Source of the DNA: Rahnella bruchi
GTDB taxonomy: Bacteria > Pseudomonadota > Gammaproteobacteria > Enterobacterales > Enterobacteriaceae
DNA length: 64,000 nt
Direction of reading: 5' to 3'
NCBI RefSeq assembly: GCF_003614975.1
Contig: NZ_QZWI01000002.1
Coordinates: 124,001 to 188,000, forward strand
Shown here piece by piece: positions 50,004 through 58,564 of the stretch. Each line of letters begins with the position of its first letter. The first letter of the stretch is position 1. The position numbers and the translations under genes are program-made. The notes under the pieces were generated by a model that was not told the origin of the DNA, did no database searches, and saw nothing but the letters and a program-made list of their open reading frames with translations.

Positions 50004-50036
50004 GACGGTGCTTTTCGTTCAGAGAAGCACCGTTAA
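50004..50036 (+). terminator. Terminator-like hairpin after purU
   Basis: ACGGTGCTT (50005-50013) pairs with AAGCACCGT (50025-50033). The following TTAAGAAC is a poor T tract. Confidence 0.6.
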
Positions 50037-50079
50037 GAACAAAAAAGCCGCAAACGAACTTTATTATCGCTTTCAGCGC

Positions 50080-50115
50080 TTTACACCTTCGAATCATTTG
50101 GTATTATGCGCCCCG
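50080..50115 (+). promoter_or_regulatory. Promoter of the tRNA-Tyr gene
   Basis: TTTACA (50080-50085), 16-bp spacer, TATTAT (50102-50107), then the GC-rich discriminator GCGCCCCG. The sequence resembles the E. coli tyrT promoter closely, including the discriminator that confers stringent control. Confidence 0.88.
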
Positions 50116-50206
50116 TTCGCAGCTAACCGCTGTAACGAGAAATCATCCATGTAGCGCATGATGATTTATGGCTAAGAAGTATGTAGTAAATACCACGAAA
50201 AATTGT

Positions 50207-50272
<66 letters not shown>

Positions 50273-50291
<19 letters not shown>

Positions 50292-50476
50292 TCTTCCAGA
50301 AGCCCCTCCCTTTTCCGAAAACTCAAAAACTAAAATAAAAATGCAAATCGGGAAGGATAGAGAACCTTCGACCCGAAGGTTTGAGCCGAGCAAAGCGAGA
50401 CAGCGTTGCGCAGCAACGACCCGCAGGGCGAGGCCGGAGGCCGAGTAATCCTTCCCCCACCACCCTCTTCCAGAAG
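50273..50476 (+). repeat. Duplicated tRNA-Tyr 3' end, 174-bp period
   Basis: AATCCTTCCCCCACCACC plus TCTTCCAGAAG occurs at 50273-50302, where it spans the tRNA 3' end, and again at 50447-50476 with one mismatch. The first 18 bases include the acceptor stem and most of CCA. The intervening DNA contains GC-rich hairpins (GCGTTGC/GCAACG, GGCC/GGCC). The layout parallels the E. coli tyrT repeats that encode rtT RNA. Confidence 0.85.
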
Positions 50477-50535
50477 TTCTTGCATCAGACTCATCCCTGA
50501 GTCACCTCCCAGAAACACCTTCTCTGTATTCCCAA

Positions 50536-52371
50536 TCAAACCTGAACAAAATGTCCTGCTGATACTTCCTGATAATGTCTTTGCGGCGGAATATAACTGT
50601 TATCACGCACCGGACTTTTCAGCTCATCCACCTGCATTTGTCGTTTCAACATTCTGCGTGACGGATCCGGCACCGGAACTGACGCCATCAGTTTTTTAGT
50701 ATAAGGATGCTGCGGATTATCAAATATCGCCGCGCGCGGGCCAATTTCCACGATTTCGCCCAGATACATCACCGCAACGCGATGACTCACCCGCTCGACC
50801 ACCGCCATATCATGCGAAATAAACAGATACGACAGGTTCATGCTTTCCTGTAAATCGAGCAGCAGATTCACCACCTGCGCTTTCACTGACACATCCAGTG
50901 CGGAAACCGATTCATCGGCGACAATCACTTTGGGATCGAGCGTCAGGGCGCGCGCAATGCAGATCCGCTGGCGCTGACCGCCTGAAAACTCATGCGGAAA
51001 ACGGCGCAGCATATCCGGCGATAACCCGACCTTTTGCAGCAGAGATGCCGCCTTCTCTTTCGCATCGCTGCGGTTATGCAGTTTGTGTTGCAACATCGGT
51101 TCGATCAGCGCGTCGCCAATGCGCATACGCGGATTCAGGCTGGCGAACGGATCCTGGAATATCATCTGAATGCGCTGACGCATTTGCAGAATGTCGCGTT
51201 TACCCAGGTTCGTGACATCAAAGCCGTCGAAATCAATCGCGCCGCTGTGTGGTTTTAGCAGCCTGGTTACCGCGCGGCCGGTGGTGGATTTTCCGCAGCC
51301 AGACTCACCGACCAGCGAAAGCGTTTCCCCCTGAAATAAATCAAAGCTGATGTTTTCCACTGCATGAACTGCGCCTACCTGACGGCTGAAAATACCGCCA
51401 TACACCGGAAAACGCGCGCTGAGATTTTTCACCGATAACAACGGCGTCAGTCCGGAATCTATCGTTCCCGCCACTTCCTGCGGCACACTGGCTTCGCCGG
51501 TTTGCAGATTGATTTGCGGGAAACGCAGTGGCCAGTCGCGCCCCTGCATCGACCCTAATTTAGGCACTGCCGCCAGCAATGCGCGGGTATAGGGGTGCTG
51601 CGGACGATGGAAAATATCCTCCGTTGCCCCGCTTTCCACCGCTTCTCCGCGATACATCACCAGCGTCCGGTCGGCAATCTCCGCCACCACGCCCATATCG
51701 TGCGTGATGAACAGCACCGCCATCCCCTCTTCTTCCTGCAACGTTTTGATCAAATCCAGAATTTGTCCCTGAATCGTCACATCCAGCGCGGTCGTGGGTT
51801 CATCGGCAATCAGCAATTTAGGTTTCAGCGCCAGTGCCATCGCAATCATCACGCGCTGACGCATACCGCCGGAAAACTGATGCGGATATTCGTCAAAACG
51901 CGCTTTGGCATTGGGAATGCGTACCTTCTCCAGCAACCGCAGGGTTTCAGCCCGCGCTTGTGCAGAAGACATTCCGCGATGCCGCTTCAGGCTTTCGGCA
52001 ATCTGGCGGCCAATACTGAAAGTGGGATTGAGCGACGTCATCGGTTCCTGAAAAATCATCGCCATCTCATTGCCGCGGATATCACGCATCTGCTTGTCCG
52101 ACAGCCTCAATACATTGCGCTGATTGAGCCAGACCTCACCCTCAATCCGACTGCTTTGCGCTTTCAGCAACCGCATCACCGACAGCGACGTAACGCTCTT
52201 ACCTGAACCGGATTCACCAACAATCGCCAGCGTTTCTCCGGCATAGACGTCAAACGACAAATCGCGCACTACCGGCAGCCAGTCGTCCTCGCCGAGAAAT
52301 GAAGTGGTCAGATGCTTCACGCTCAGCACGGGCTGACGTTTTTCCTGCTGTCCGGCAGTCTGATTCATCAT
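50536..52371 (-). CDS. Fused double ABC ATPase of a dipeptide-type importer (GsiA-like)
   Basis: A 611-residue protein with two complete nucleotide-binding domains. The first has [10 protein letters not shown], signature [15 protein letters not shown] and LLIADEP; the second has [26 protein letters not shown] and VIVADES. It resembles GsiA, the ATPase of the E. coli glutathione importer. The start ATG at 52371 follows AGGAG and lies 13 bp after the M81 gene stop. An open frame reaching 52488 would overlap that gene and is rejected. It is the only ATPase gene near the two permeases and binding protein at 55206-58564, so it probably powers them. Specificity for glutathione is not implied. Confidence 0.9.
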   Translation of the reverse strand: MMNQTAGQQEKRQPVLSVKHLTTSFLGEDDWLPVVRDLSFDVYAGETLAIVGESGSGKSVTSLSVMRLLKAQSSRIEGEVWLNQRNVLRLSDKQMRDIRGNEMAMIFQEPMTSLNPTFSIGRQIAESLKRHRGMSSAQARAETLRLLEKVRIPNAKARFDEYPHQFSGGMRQRVMIAMALALKPKLLIADEPTTALDVTIQGQILDLIKTLQEEEGMAVLFITHDMGVVAEIADRTLVMYRGEAVESGATEDIFHRPQHPYTRALLAAVPKLGSMQGRDWPLRFPQINLQTGEASVPQEVAGTIDSGLTPLLSVKNLSARFPVYGGIFSRQVGAVHAVENISFDLFQGETLSLVGESGCGKSTTGRAVTRLLKPHSGAIDFDGFDVTNLGKRDILQMRQRIQMIFQDPFASLNPRMRIGDALIEPMLQHKLHNRSDAKEKAASLLQKVGLSPDMLRRFPHEFSGGQRQRICIARALTLDPKVIVADESVSALDVSVKAQVVNLLLDLQESMNLSYLFISHDMAVVERVSHRVAVMYLGEIVEIGPRAAIFDNPQHPYTKKLMASVPVPDPSRRMLKRQMQVDELKSPVRDNSYIPPQRHYQEVSAGHFVQV

Positions 52372-52384
52372 ATTGGCTCCTGAA

Positions 52385-53818
52385 TTATTTACTGCGGGCG
52401 GAAAGCTGCACCTGCGGCGTGTAACTGAAATCCCTGTCAAAAGGGAAAGTTTTGCGCGCTTTGCGGTTGCGCGGCAGGCGCTCAACAAACTGATCCACCA
52501 CGCCGTTAGACAGCGCCATCAGGTTCGGACTGGCAATGGGTGCCAGTTCCGGTGAAAGATAGCCTGATTTCACCACCACGATATTGGCGGTATGCGGATC
52601 CAGTTCCAGCACGGTGAAATCGCTGATGTTGTGATACGGACGACGACGCGCTGACACCACCACATCAATTCCGCCTATGCGCAACACCGCCTGACGGTCA
52701 GCCGGTGTCAGTGCGTCGAGCAGGAACACCACCCCGAATTCACCTTTCACCTGCGGGCTGGAAGGATCCAGCGAAGCGCCGAGCGTCAGCGTCAGCGTTG
52801 AGCCCACGCCAGCATTGAATGCCGCGTCGGTCGCAGGCGCATCGGCAATCCCGGCCACAATCGTATTTTGCGCGTACTGTTTGATAAGTTCCTGCAACAC
52901 GTCTGCACGGTCGCCCACACCGCCACCCGTCGGATTATCGCCGGAATCCGCCAGCACCACCGGCCGCGTTTCACAGGCAATCGCCTTTTTCACGCAGGCT
53001 TCGACGGTGTCCGTTTCACAGCCAAACACAAAATCTTCACGCGCGTCCCAGTAAGCCTGCGCCAGTTGCGTACCCTGCTGTTCCAGCGCAACGCGATCGG
53101 TGCCGGTCATGATCACCGCCGCCGTCGCTCGTGGCTCATCTGCCCACACATAACCCACCATCAGAGAACTGTCCCACACACCTTCCACTTCATCCATTGG
53201 TGGCAAACGGGCATAAAGACTTTTCGCCGGTTCATCTTCCGTGCTGGTGCGCTCGCCCGGTAACACCACCGGCACCGGCACCCACAGCAGCGTCGGTTTC
53301 ACGCCGGTTTGCAGATGTTTCACCAGCATGGCGACCGAACGACGCATGGTTTCCTCGACATCAATATGCGGCGCGGTGCGGTAAGTTGAAAAAATGTCGA
53401 TGGCGTCAATAATCCGCTGCGAGACATTGCCGTGCAAATCGTAACTGACGCTGATCGGGCAATCCGGCCCGACAGCTTTACGCGCTGCGGCTATCCAGTC
53501 ACCTTCGGCATCTTCCAACCCTTCGACATACATCGCACCGTGCATCGCCAGATACAAACCATCAAACGGTTTTTGTGCTTCCAGGCCAGCCAGCATTTCC
53601 GCTTTGAATTTATCGTAAGTCGCACGCGCTACCGGACCACCGGCAATGGCGCGGGCGTGAATTGTCGGTAAAAACGTTGCCGGATAATCCTGCAAAAAAC
53701 GAAATCGCGGGGACGCCAGTAGCTGGGCGTCGCGCACGACGGTGAAATCCTTTTCCTCATTCAGCACCGGATTATAAGTGCTGCATTCAATGTGGATACC
53801 GCTGACAGCTATACGCAT
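52385..53818 (-). CDS. M81-family metallopeptidase (MlrC-like)
   Basis: The 477-residue protein has the DUF1485 N-terminal and MlrC C-terminal domains of peptidase family M81. Characteristic motifs are GIHIECSTYNP (7-17), MHGAM (92-96), DLHGN (127-131), TAPHID (148-153) and DSGDNPTGGG (291-300), several of which supply metal ligands in the family. MlrC of Sphingomonas cleaves linearised microcystin and its tetrapeptide, but most M81 proteins have unknown substrates. No signal peptide is seen, so it would act on an imported compound in the cytosol. It lies 12 bp after the ROK repressor and 13 bp before the ATPase gene, in one operon. Confidence 0.88.
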   Translation of the reverse strand: MRIAVSGIHIECSTYNPVLNEEKDFTVVRDAQLLASPRFRFLQDYPATFLPTIHARAIAGGPVARATYDKFKAEMLAGLEAQKPFDGLYLAMHGAMYVEGLEDAEGDWIAAARKAVGPDCPISVSYDLHGNVSQRIIDAIDIFSTYRTAPHIDVEETMRRSVAMLVKHLQTGVKPTLLWVPVPVVLPGERTSTEDEPAKSLYARLPPMDEVEGVWDSSLMVGYVWADEPRATAAVIMTGTDRVALEQQGTQLAQAYWDAREDFVFGCETDTVEACVKKAIACETRPVVLADSGDNPTGGGVGDRADVLQELIKQYAQNTIVAGIADAPATDAAFNAGVGSTLTLTLGASLDPSSPQVKGEFGVVFLLDALTPADRQAVLRIGGIDVVVSARRRPYHNISDFTVLELDPHTANIVVVKSGYLSPELAPIASPNLMALSNGVVDQFVERLPRNRKARKTFPFDRDFSYTPQVQLSARSK

Positions 53819-53830
53819 GTTGATAATTCC

Positions 53831-54970
53831 TCAGACAGGCTTCAGACCGACCAGAAAGCGATGTGCAGCAATACTCGCCGCCGCGCGCGCCCAGGTGTCG
53901 TCGTTTAGGGTAAAAGTGCGAACCGGCGTTTTCCCGGCATTTCCCGGCAAAACATTCGCTTCGATAGACTGATGAACAACCGTGCCAAACAGCCCGGAAA
54001 AATCGGCGTCCTGATGAGCAATCAGGATCAGGTCCGGGTCATTAATCTGAATCAGATGGGATATCGCTAAGCCTAGCGCCGACCCGGCACGATGCAGAAT
54101 ACGCACCGCTTCGCTCACGCCCTGCATCGCCAGCTTTTCCAGGCCGCCGATGGTGGTCACTTCCAGCCCGCCATCTCTGGCCATTTCCGCAATGGCATTC
54201 AGGGAGGCCAGCGTATCCAGACAGCCGCGTTTACCGCAGCGGCACGGCAAACCATTCAGCTCCAGCGTGCAGTGGGCGATTTCCCCTGCGCCGCCATGCA
54301 AGCCGCGATGCAACTGACCTGCAACAAAGTGCGCGCTGCCAATCCCGGCACCGTGGCTGACCAGCGTGAAGCTGCTCAGATCCCGTGCCTGTCCGAAATT
54401 TTTCTCACTCACCGCCAGTGCCTTGGCGTCATTTTCGATTGCCACGTCCATGCCGGTTGCCTGCGAAATCAGACTGGCCAGCGGCACATCGCGCCAGCCG
54501 AGCAGCGCCGACTGCACGCAGGTGGACTGATGTTCATCGATAAGGCCGGATAGCGTCACGCCCAGTCCGACCAGCTTTTTCGCCGCTTCCGGATGGGGTT
54601 CCAGCAGTGCCGGTAACGCGCTGGCGATATTTTCTGCCAGCCGCTGCGGACTGGCATCTGCGTCGAAAGAAACCCGCGAAAGGATTTCGCCATGCAGATT
54701 GATCAGCGCCATCTGCGCCGGATTTTGCAGCAAAGAAACGCCTGCAAACCAAGCACCATCCGGATGAACCACCAGCCTCACCGACGGTCTTCCCTGTCCG
54801 TTTCCCGGCACGGTTTCCGCTTCGTGCAGGAAACCGGCGTCGAGCATTTCACGCACCACGCCGCCAATCGCTGCTTTGCTCATTCCTGAAAGCTGCGCCA
54901 GTTCCGTACGGCTCAGACCGCCGGATGCATTTACCGCACCCAATATCTGACGTTGCAAAGTTGTTAGCAT
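53831..54970 (-). CDS. ROK-family transcriptional repressor (NagC/Mlc type)
   Basis: The 379-residue protein has an N-terminal winged helix-turn-helix (about 5-50, GGLSRTELAQLSGMSKAAIGGVVREML) and a ROK domain. It has ND at 180-181 and the zinc motif CRCGKRGCLD (C243, C245, C250). The ExGH motif of ROK kinases reads EIAHC (230-234). Such regulators sense sugars or sugar phosphates. First gene of the leftward unit and divergent from the binding-protein gene; it probably controls both through the palindromes at 55038-55123. Confidence 0.87.
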   Translation of the reverse strand: MLTTLQRQILGAVNASGGLSRTELAQLSGMSKAAIGGVVREMLDAGFLHEAETVPGNGQGRPSVRLVVHPDGAWFAGVSLLQNPAQMALINLHGEILSRVSFDADASPQRLAENIASALPALLEPHPEAAKKLVGLGVTLSGLIDEHQSTCVQSALLGWRDVPLASLISQATGMDVAIENDAKALAVSEKNFGQARDLSSFTLVSHGAGIGSAHFVAGQLHRGLHGGAGEIAHCTLELNGLPCRCGKRGCLDTLASLNAIAEMARDGGLEVTTIGGLEKLAMQGVSEAVRILHRAGSALGLAISHLIQINDPDLILIAHQDADFSGLFGTVVHQSIEANVLPGNAGKTPVRTFTLNDDTWARAAASIAAHRFLVGLKPV

Positions 54971-55037
54971 ATTCGTTCAGGCGCTCTCAGTTTTCGGTCA
55001 TCTGCATTGACATTAAACGGTAGAAATGGATATATCA

Positions 55038-55075
55038 ATACCAATTAGTTCACAAAATAAACTAAATGTTGGTAT
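55038..55075. promoter_or_regulatory. Candidate ROK-regulator operator
   Basis: ATACCAATTAGTT (55038-55050) and AACTAA (55059-55064) plus TTGGTAT (55069-55075) form a nested inverted repeat; the inner arms are TTAGTT-N8-AACTAA. Nearby are TTCATATGAA (55084-55093) and TTTGTTAAAACAAA (55110-55123), both perfect palindromes. Confidence 0.55.
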
Positions 55076-55205
55076 ATAAGTATTTCATATGAACTATTTG
55101 TTAAATCTCTTTGTTAAAACAAACTGTCATTAAAACCGGCTTTTCACCGAACCGGCAGACGTAGCCAGAGCCAATTAATCCGATTTTTCACGCAGAGGGC
55201 AGAAC

Positions 55206-56750
55206 ATGAAGATTACCCGTTACATCCGGCGTCCCGTGCAGTTAACACTGCTGAGCAGCGCACTTCTGGCGGCGTTTTCGCTGCCGGTTTTCGCCGCCAC
55301 ACTGAACGTGATGCAAAACGAAGCGCCGCGCAGTATGGATCCGGGCAACCAGACCGCGACCTTTACCGGTACCGTGCTGGATCCGATGTATGAAGGCCTG
55401 TTGCGCATGTCGCCGCAGCTGAAACCTGAAGCCGCGCTTGCGACCTCGTGGAGCAGCGATGAAAGCGGGCTGGTGTGGACCTTCAAACTGCGCAGCGGCG
55501 TCACTTTCCATGACGGCACGCCGTTCAACGCCGATGCGGTTGTCGCCAACTTTGCCCGCCATCTCGATACCAAACGTGGTCTGGCAGCCAGCGGACGTCT
55601 GCGCACCTTCCTCGACAGCGTGACCAAAACCGACGATTCCACCGTTGTTTTCAAACTGAAAAAACCTTATCCGGCGTTCCTGAATTTACTGACGACCGGT
55701 GCCTGTCTGATGGTCAGCCCGACCGCCGATAAAACCGGGACGCTCGACAGCAAAGCTGTCGGTACCGGCCCGTACAAAATGGTGCAGTACAAAACCGGTG
55801 AATTCGTTCTGGAAGAAAAATATCCGGGCTACTGGGGCGACAAAGCCGCCGGGCCGGATGACATCAAATGGACGTGGAGCGCTGAGCCTTCAGTCATGAA
55901 TATGGCTTTACAGGCTGGCGAAACTGACGTGATTAACCCGGTGCCACCGCAGTTTGCGCGCGTACTGAAAAACAATCCGAAGTTCGACCTGCATGAAAGT
56001 CCGGGTGCTTCCGTATTCTGGGTGGCGCTGAATACCGATCTCAAACCCCTCAGCGACGTTCGTGTGCGCCAGGCGCTGAACTACGCCACTGACCGCGACG
56101 GCCTGGTGCGCGCCATCATGTCCGGCTTCGCGCAACCGGCGAACTCTCCGCTCGCGCCGGTCACCGCCGGTTATGACAAAACCCTGAACCCGTATCCATT
56201 GGATCTGGCAAAAGCCAAGGCCCTGCTCAAAGAAGCCGGTGTCACTGACGGATTTACCATGTCGATTGCCGTGCAAGGTCAGGACGCCCGGATCGGTCAG
56301 GTACTGCAAAGCATGTGGGCGAAAATCGGCGTGAAGCTGGATGTGAAAATCATGGAAAGCGGCGTGTGGACCAAAGCGGCGTTTGCCGATCAGGCCGGGA
56401 AAAAAGCCGATAACACCGGTGCGGTTCTGGCCTCCTGGTCTTCCGGCGCGAACGGCGCAGACCTGCAACTTCGTCCGCTGTACTACAGCAAAAGTTTTGC
56501 TCCGGGCGGCGCAAATCTCGGTTTCTTCAATGATCCTAAACTTGATGAAATGTTAGACAAAGCCGCTTCGACGCTGGATGAAAATACCCGTAACACGATT
56601 TATGTCGATGCGCAGAAAGAAATTAACCAGCAGGCGCCACAGGTATTGTTGTATTACCAGAATGATTTGTATGCCACCGGCAAAAACATTTCCGGCGTCA
56701 CGATGATCCCAGGCGGGCAAATTGTAGTGAAAGATGCACAGAAAAAATAA
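55206..56750 (+). CDS. Periplasmic substrate-binding protein of a dipeptide-type ABC importer
   Basis: The 514-residue precursor has a signal peptide (basic start MKITRYIRRPVQ, hydrophobic 15-28, likely cleavage after VFA near residue 30). An SBP_bac_5 fold follows, with MQNEAPRSMDPGNQTATFTG, LYEGLL-type YEGLLRMSPQ and GVTFHDGTPFNADAVVANFARHLD. It resembles GsiB and DppA-like proteins that bind peptides or related compounds. First gene of the rightward unit, after GCAGAGGGCAGAAC. The ligand is not predictable from sequence alone. Confidence 0.9.
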   Translation: MKITRYIRRPVQLTLLSSALLAAFSLPVFAATLNVMQNEAPRSMDPGNQTATFTGTVLDPMYEGLLRMSPQLKPEAALATSWSSDESGLVWTFKLRSGVTFHDGTPFNADAVVANFARHLDTKRGLAASGRLRTFLDSVTKTDDSTVVFKLKKPYPAFLNLLTTGACLMVSPTADKTGTLDSKAVGTGPYKMVQYKTGEFVLEEKYPGYWGDKAAGPDDIKWTWSAEPSVMNMALQAGETDVINPVPPQFARVLKNNPKFDLHESPGASVFWVALNTDLKPLSDVRVRQALNYATDRDGLVRAIMSGFAQPANSPLAPVTAGYDKTLNPYPLDLAKAKALLKEAGVTDGFTMSIAVQGQDARIGQVLQSMWAKIGVKLDVKIMESGVWTKAAFADQAGKKADNTGAVLASWSSGANGADLQLRPLYYSKSFAPGGANLGFFNDPKLDEMLDKAASTLDENTRNTIYVDAQKEINQQAPQVLLYYQNDLYATGKNISGVTMIPGGQIVVKDAQKK

Positions 56751-56777
56751 CCGCAGCATTTACAGTGGAAAATAGCC

Positions 56778-57698
56778 ATGAAAGCCTATCTTGCCAAAAA
56801 ACTCATCGCCTTCCCGATCATTCTGATCGGGGTATCGATGCTGATTTTTGTGTCCATCCGCGCGCTGCCGGGCGATCCGGCACGTCTGATGGCCGGGCCT
56901 GAAGCCACGCAGGAAGCCGTTGATGCGATGCGCGTGCGCCTCGGGCTGGATCAGCCTCTGGTGACGCAGTATCTGCATTTTGCCGGTGACGTTCTGCATG
57001 GCAATCTCGGCGTCTCCTTGCAGTCGCAGCAGCCGGTGACGCAGGAAATCGGGGAGCGCATGCCTTACACGCTGATGCTGGCGGTGCTGTCGTATTTTCT
57101 GGCCGTGGCGGTTGGCGTTCCGGCGGGCATGATAGGCGCGGTGTACCGCAATCGCTGGCCGGATTTTGGCGTGATGTTGCTGGCGATTGCCGGTGCCTCC
57201 ATCGCCAACTTCTGGCTGGGGCTGATGGCGATGAACACCTTCTCGGTCAATCTCGGCTGGCTGCCGTTACTCGGTGCAACGTCATGGAAAAGCTACATTT
57301 TGCCCTCCGTGACGCTGGCCGTTTTGCCGATGGCGGTGATGGCGCGCATGACGCGTTCCAGCATGCTGGATGTGCTCTCGGAAGATTATATCCGTACCGC
57401 CCGCGCTAAAGGATTGTCTGCCACGACCGTGTATTGCAGCCATGCATTTCGCAATGCGCTGATCCCGATTGTTACCATTGTGGCGCTAAATTTCGGCAGT
57501 CTGATTGGCGGCGCAGTGGTCACCGAATCCGTCTTTAACTGGCCGGGCATTGGCCGCCTGCTGGTGGATTCCGTGCGGTATCGCGACTATCCGGTCATTC
57601 AGGGCGTCGCGCTGGTGGCTGTCTGCGGTGTGGTGGTGATGAATCTGCTCGGTGAATTACTGATCGCTTTCCTGAATCCAAAAATAAGGTTCGATTAA
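56778..57698 (+). CDS. ABC importer permease, DppB/GsiC type
   Basis: A 306-residue membrane subunit with about six helices and the family's start (LAKKLIAFPIILIGVSMLIF), RALPGDPARLMAGPEA, and the EAA coupling region YIRTARAKGLSATTVYCSHAFRNALIPI. Its stop codon overlaps the next gene by one base (TAATG). It pairs with the following permease to form the channel. Confidence 0.92.
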   Translation: MKAYLAKKLIAFPIILIGVSMLIFVSIRALPGDPARLMAGPEATQEAVDAMRVRLGLDQPLVTQYLHFAGDVLHGNLGVSLQSQQPVTQEIGERMPYTLMLAVLSYFLAVAVGVPAGMIGAVYRNRWPDFGVMLLAIAGASIANFWLGLMAMNTFSVNLGWLPLLGATSWKSYILPSVTLAVLPMAVMARMTRSSMLDVLSEDYIRTARAKGLSATTVYCSHAFRNALIPIVTIVALNFGSLIGGAVVTESVFNWPGIGRLLVDSVRYRDYPVIQGVALVAVCGVVVMNLLGELLIAFLNPKIRFD

Positions 57699-58564
57699 TG
57701 TCTGCCATTATCACGCAATTACCCCGTCGCAAACCGCGCACGCTGCGGTTTTTCCGCTGGTTGTGGCGACATCCGGCAGTCTCCATTGGCGGATTTATCG
57801 TCAGCCTGATCGTGCTGATGGGCCTGTTCGCCCCGCTGATTACCCGTCATGACCCTTACGCGCAAGACCTGATCGATACCCTGCTTTCGCCGGGTGCCGA
57901 TCACTGGTTTGGCACGGACGATTACGGGCGCGATATTTTCGCCCGCGTCATTTACGGGGCGCGCATTTCAATCATGGAAGTGGTGCTGAGCGTCGGGCTG
58001 GCCATGATTATCGGTATTCCGCTGGGCATTATTGCCGGTATGGCCGGTCGTTATACCGACATGATCATCATGTGGTTTATGGATATGTTGTTTGCGTTTC
58101 CGGGCATCGTACTGGCGATTCTGGTGGTCAGTATTCTCGGCGGCGGTCTGGTGAATCTTCTGATTGCTATTTCGCTGTTCGCCATTCCGGTTTATGCGCG
58201 TTTGAGCCGTAACCTGACGCTCGGTTTAAAGCAGATGGAATATGTTGAAGCGGCGCAGGCGCTAGGGTTGTCGAATTACCGCATCATCGTGCATTACATT
58301 TTGCGCAATGCCATCGGACCCATCATCGTACAGTCGACGCTCACCGCCGGCACTGTTATTCTTGCCGCCGCCAGCCTGTCGTTTCTCGGTCTGGGTGTGC
58401 AGCCGCCGATGCCAGAATGGGGTACCATGATGAGCGATGGCCGCAACTTCCTCGGCATAAATATCTACCTTTCGCTGTTCCCGGGTCTGGCCATTATGCT
58501 GACCGTGCTTGGTTTTAACGTGCTGGGCGACGGGCTGCGAGATTTACTGGACACACGATCATGA
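57698..58564 (+). CDS. ABC importer permease, DppC/GsiD type
   Basis: The 288-residue second channel subunit. It shows HDPYAQDLIDTLLSPGADHWFGTDDYGRDIF, typical of DppC-like proteins, and the EAA motif EYVEAAQALGLSNYRIIVHYILRNAIGPI. Its stop overlaps the kinase start by four bases (ATGA), indicating strict cotranscription. Confidence 0.92.
   Translation: MSAIITQLPRRKPRTLRFFRWLWRHPAVSIGGFIVSLIVLMGLFAPLITRHDPYAQDLIDTLLSPGADHWFGTDDYGRDIFARVIYGARISIMEVVLSVGLAMIIGIPLGIIAGMAGRYTDMIIMWFMDMLFAFPGIVLAILVVSILGGGLVNLLIAISLFAIPVYARLSRNLTLGLKQMEYVEAAQALGLSNYRIIVHYILRNAIGPIIVQSTLTAGTVILAAASLSFLGLGVQPPMPEWGTMMSDGRNFLGINIYLSLFPGLAIMLTVLGFNVLGDGLRDLLDTRS

Noticed and set aside
50292-50476. Second tRNA-Tyr gene
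   Set aside because: Only the 3' portion of the tRNA is repeated; no anticodon arm or 5' half is present.
52372-52488. 39-residue N-terminal extension of the double ATPase
   Set aside because: It would overlap the peptidase gene by 104 bp; the ATG at 52371 has AGGAG in front and aligns with GsiA.
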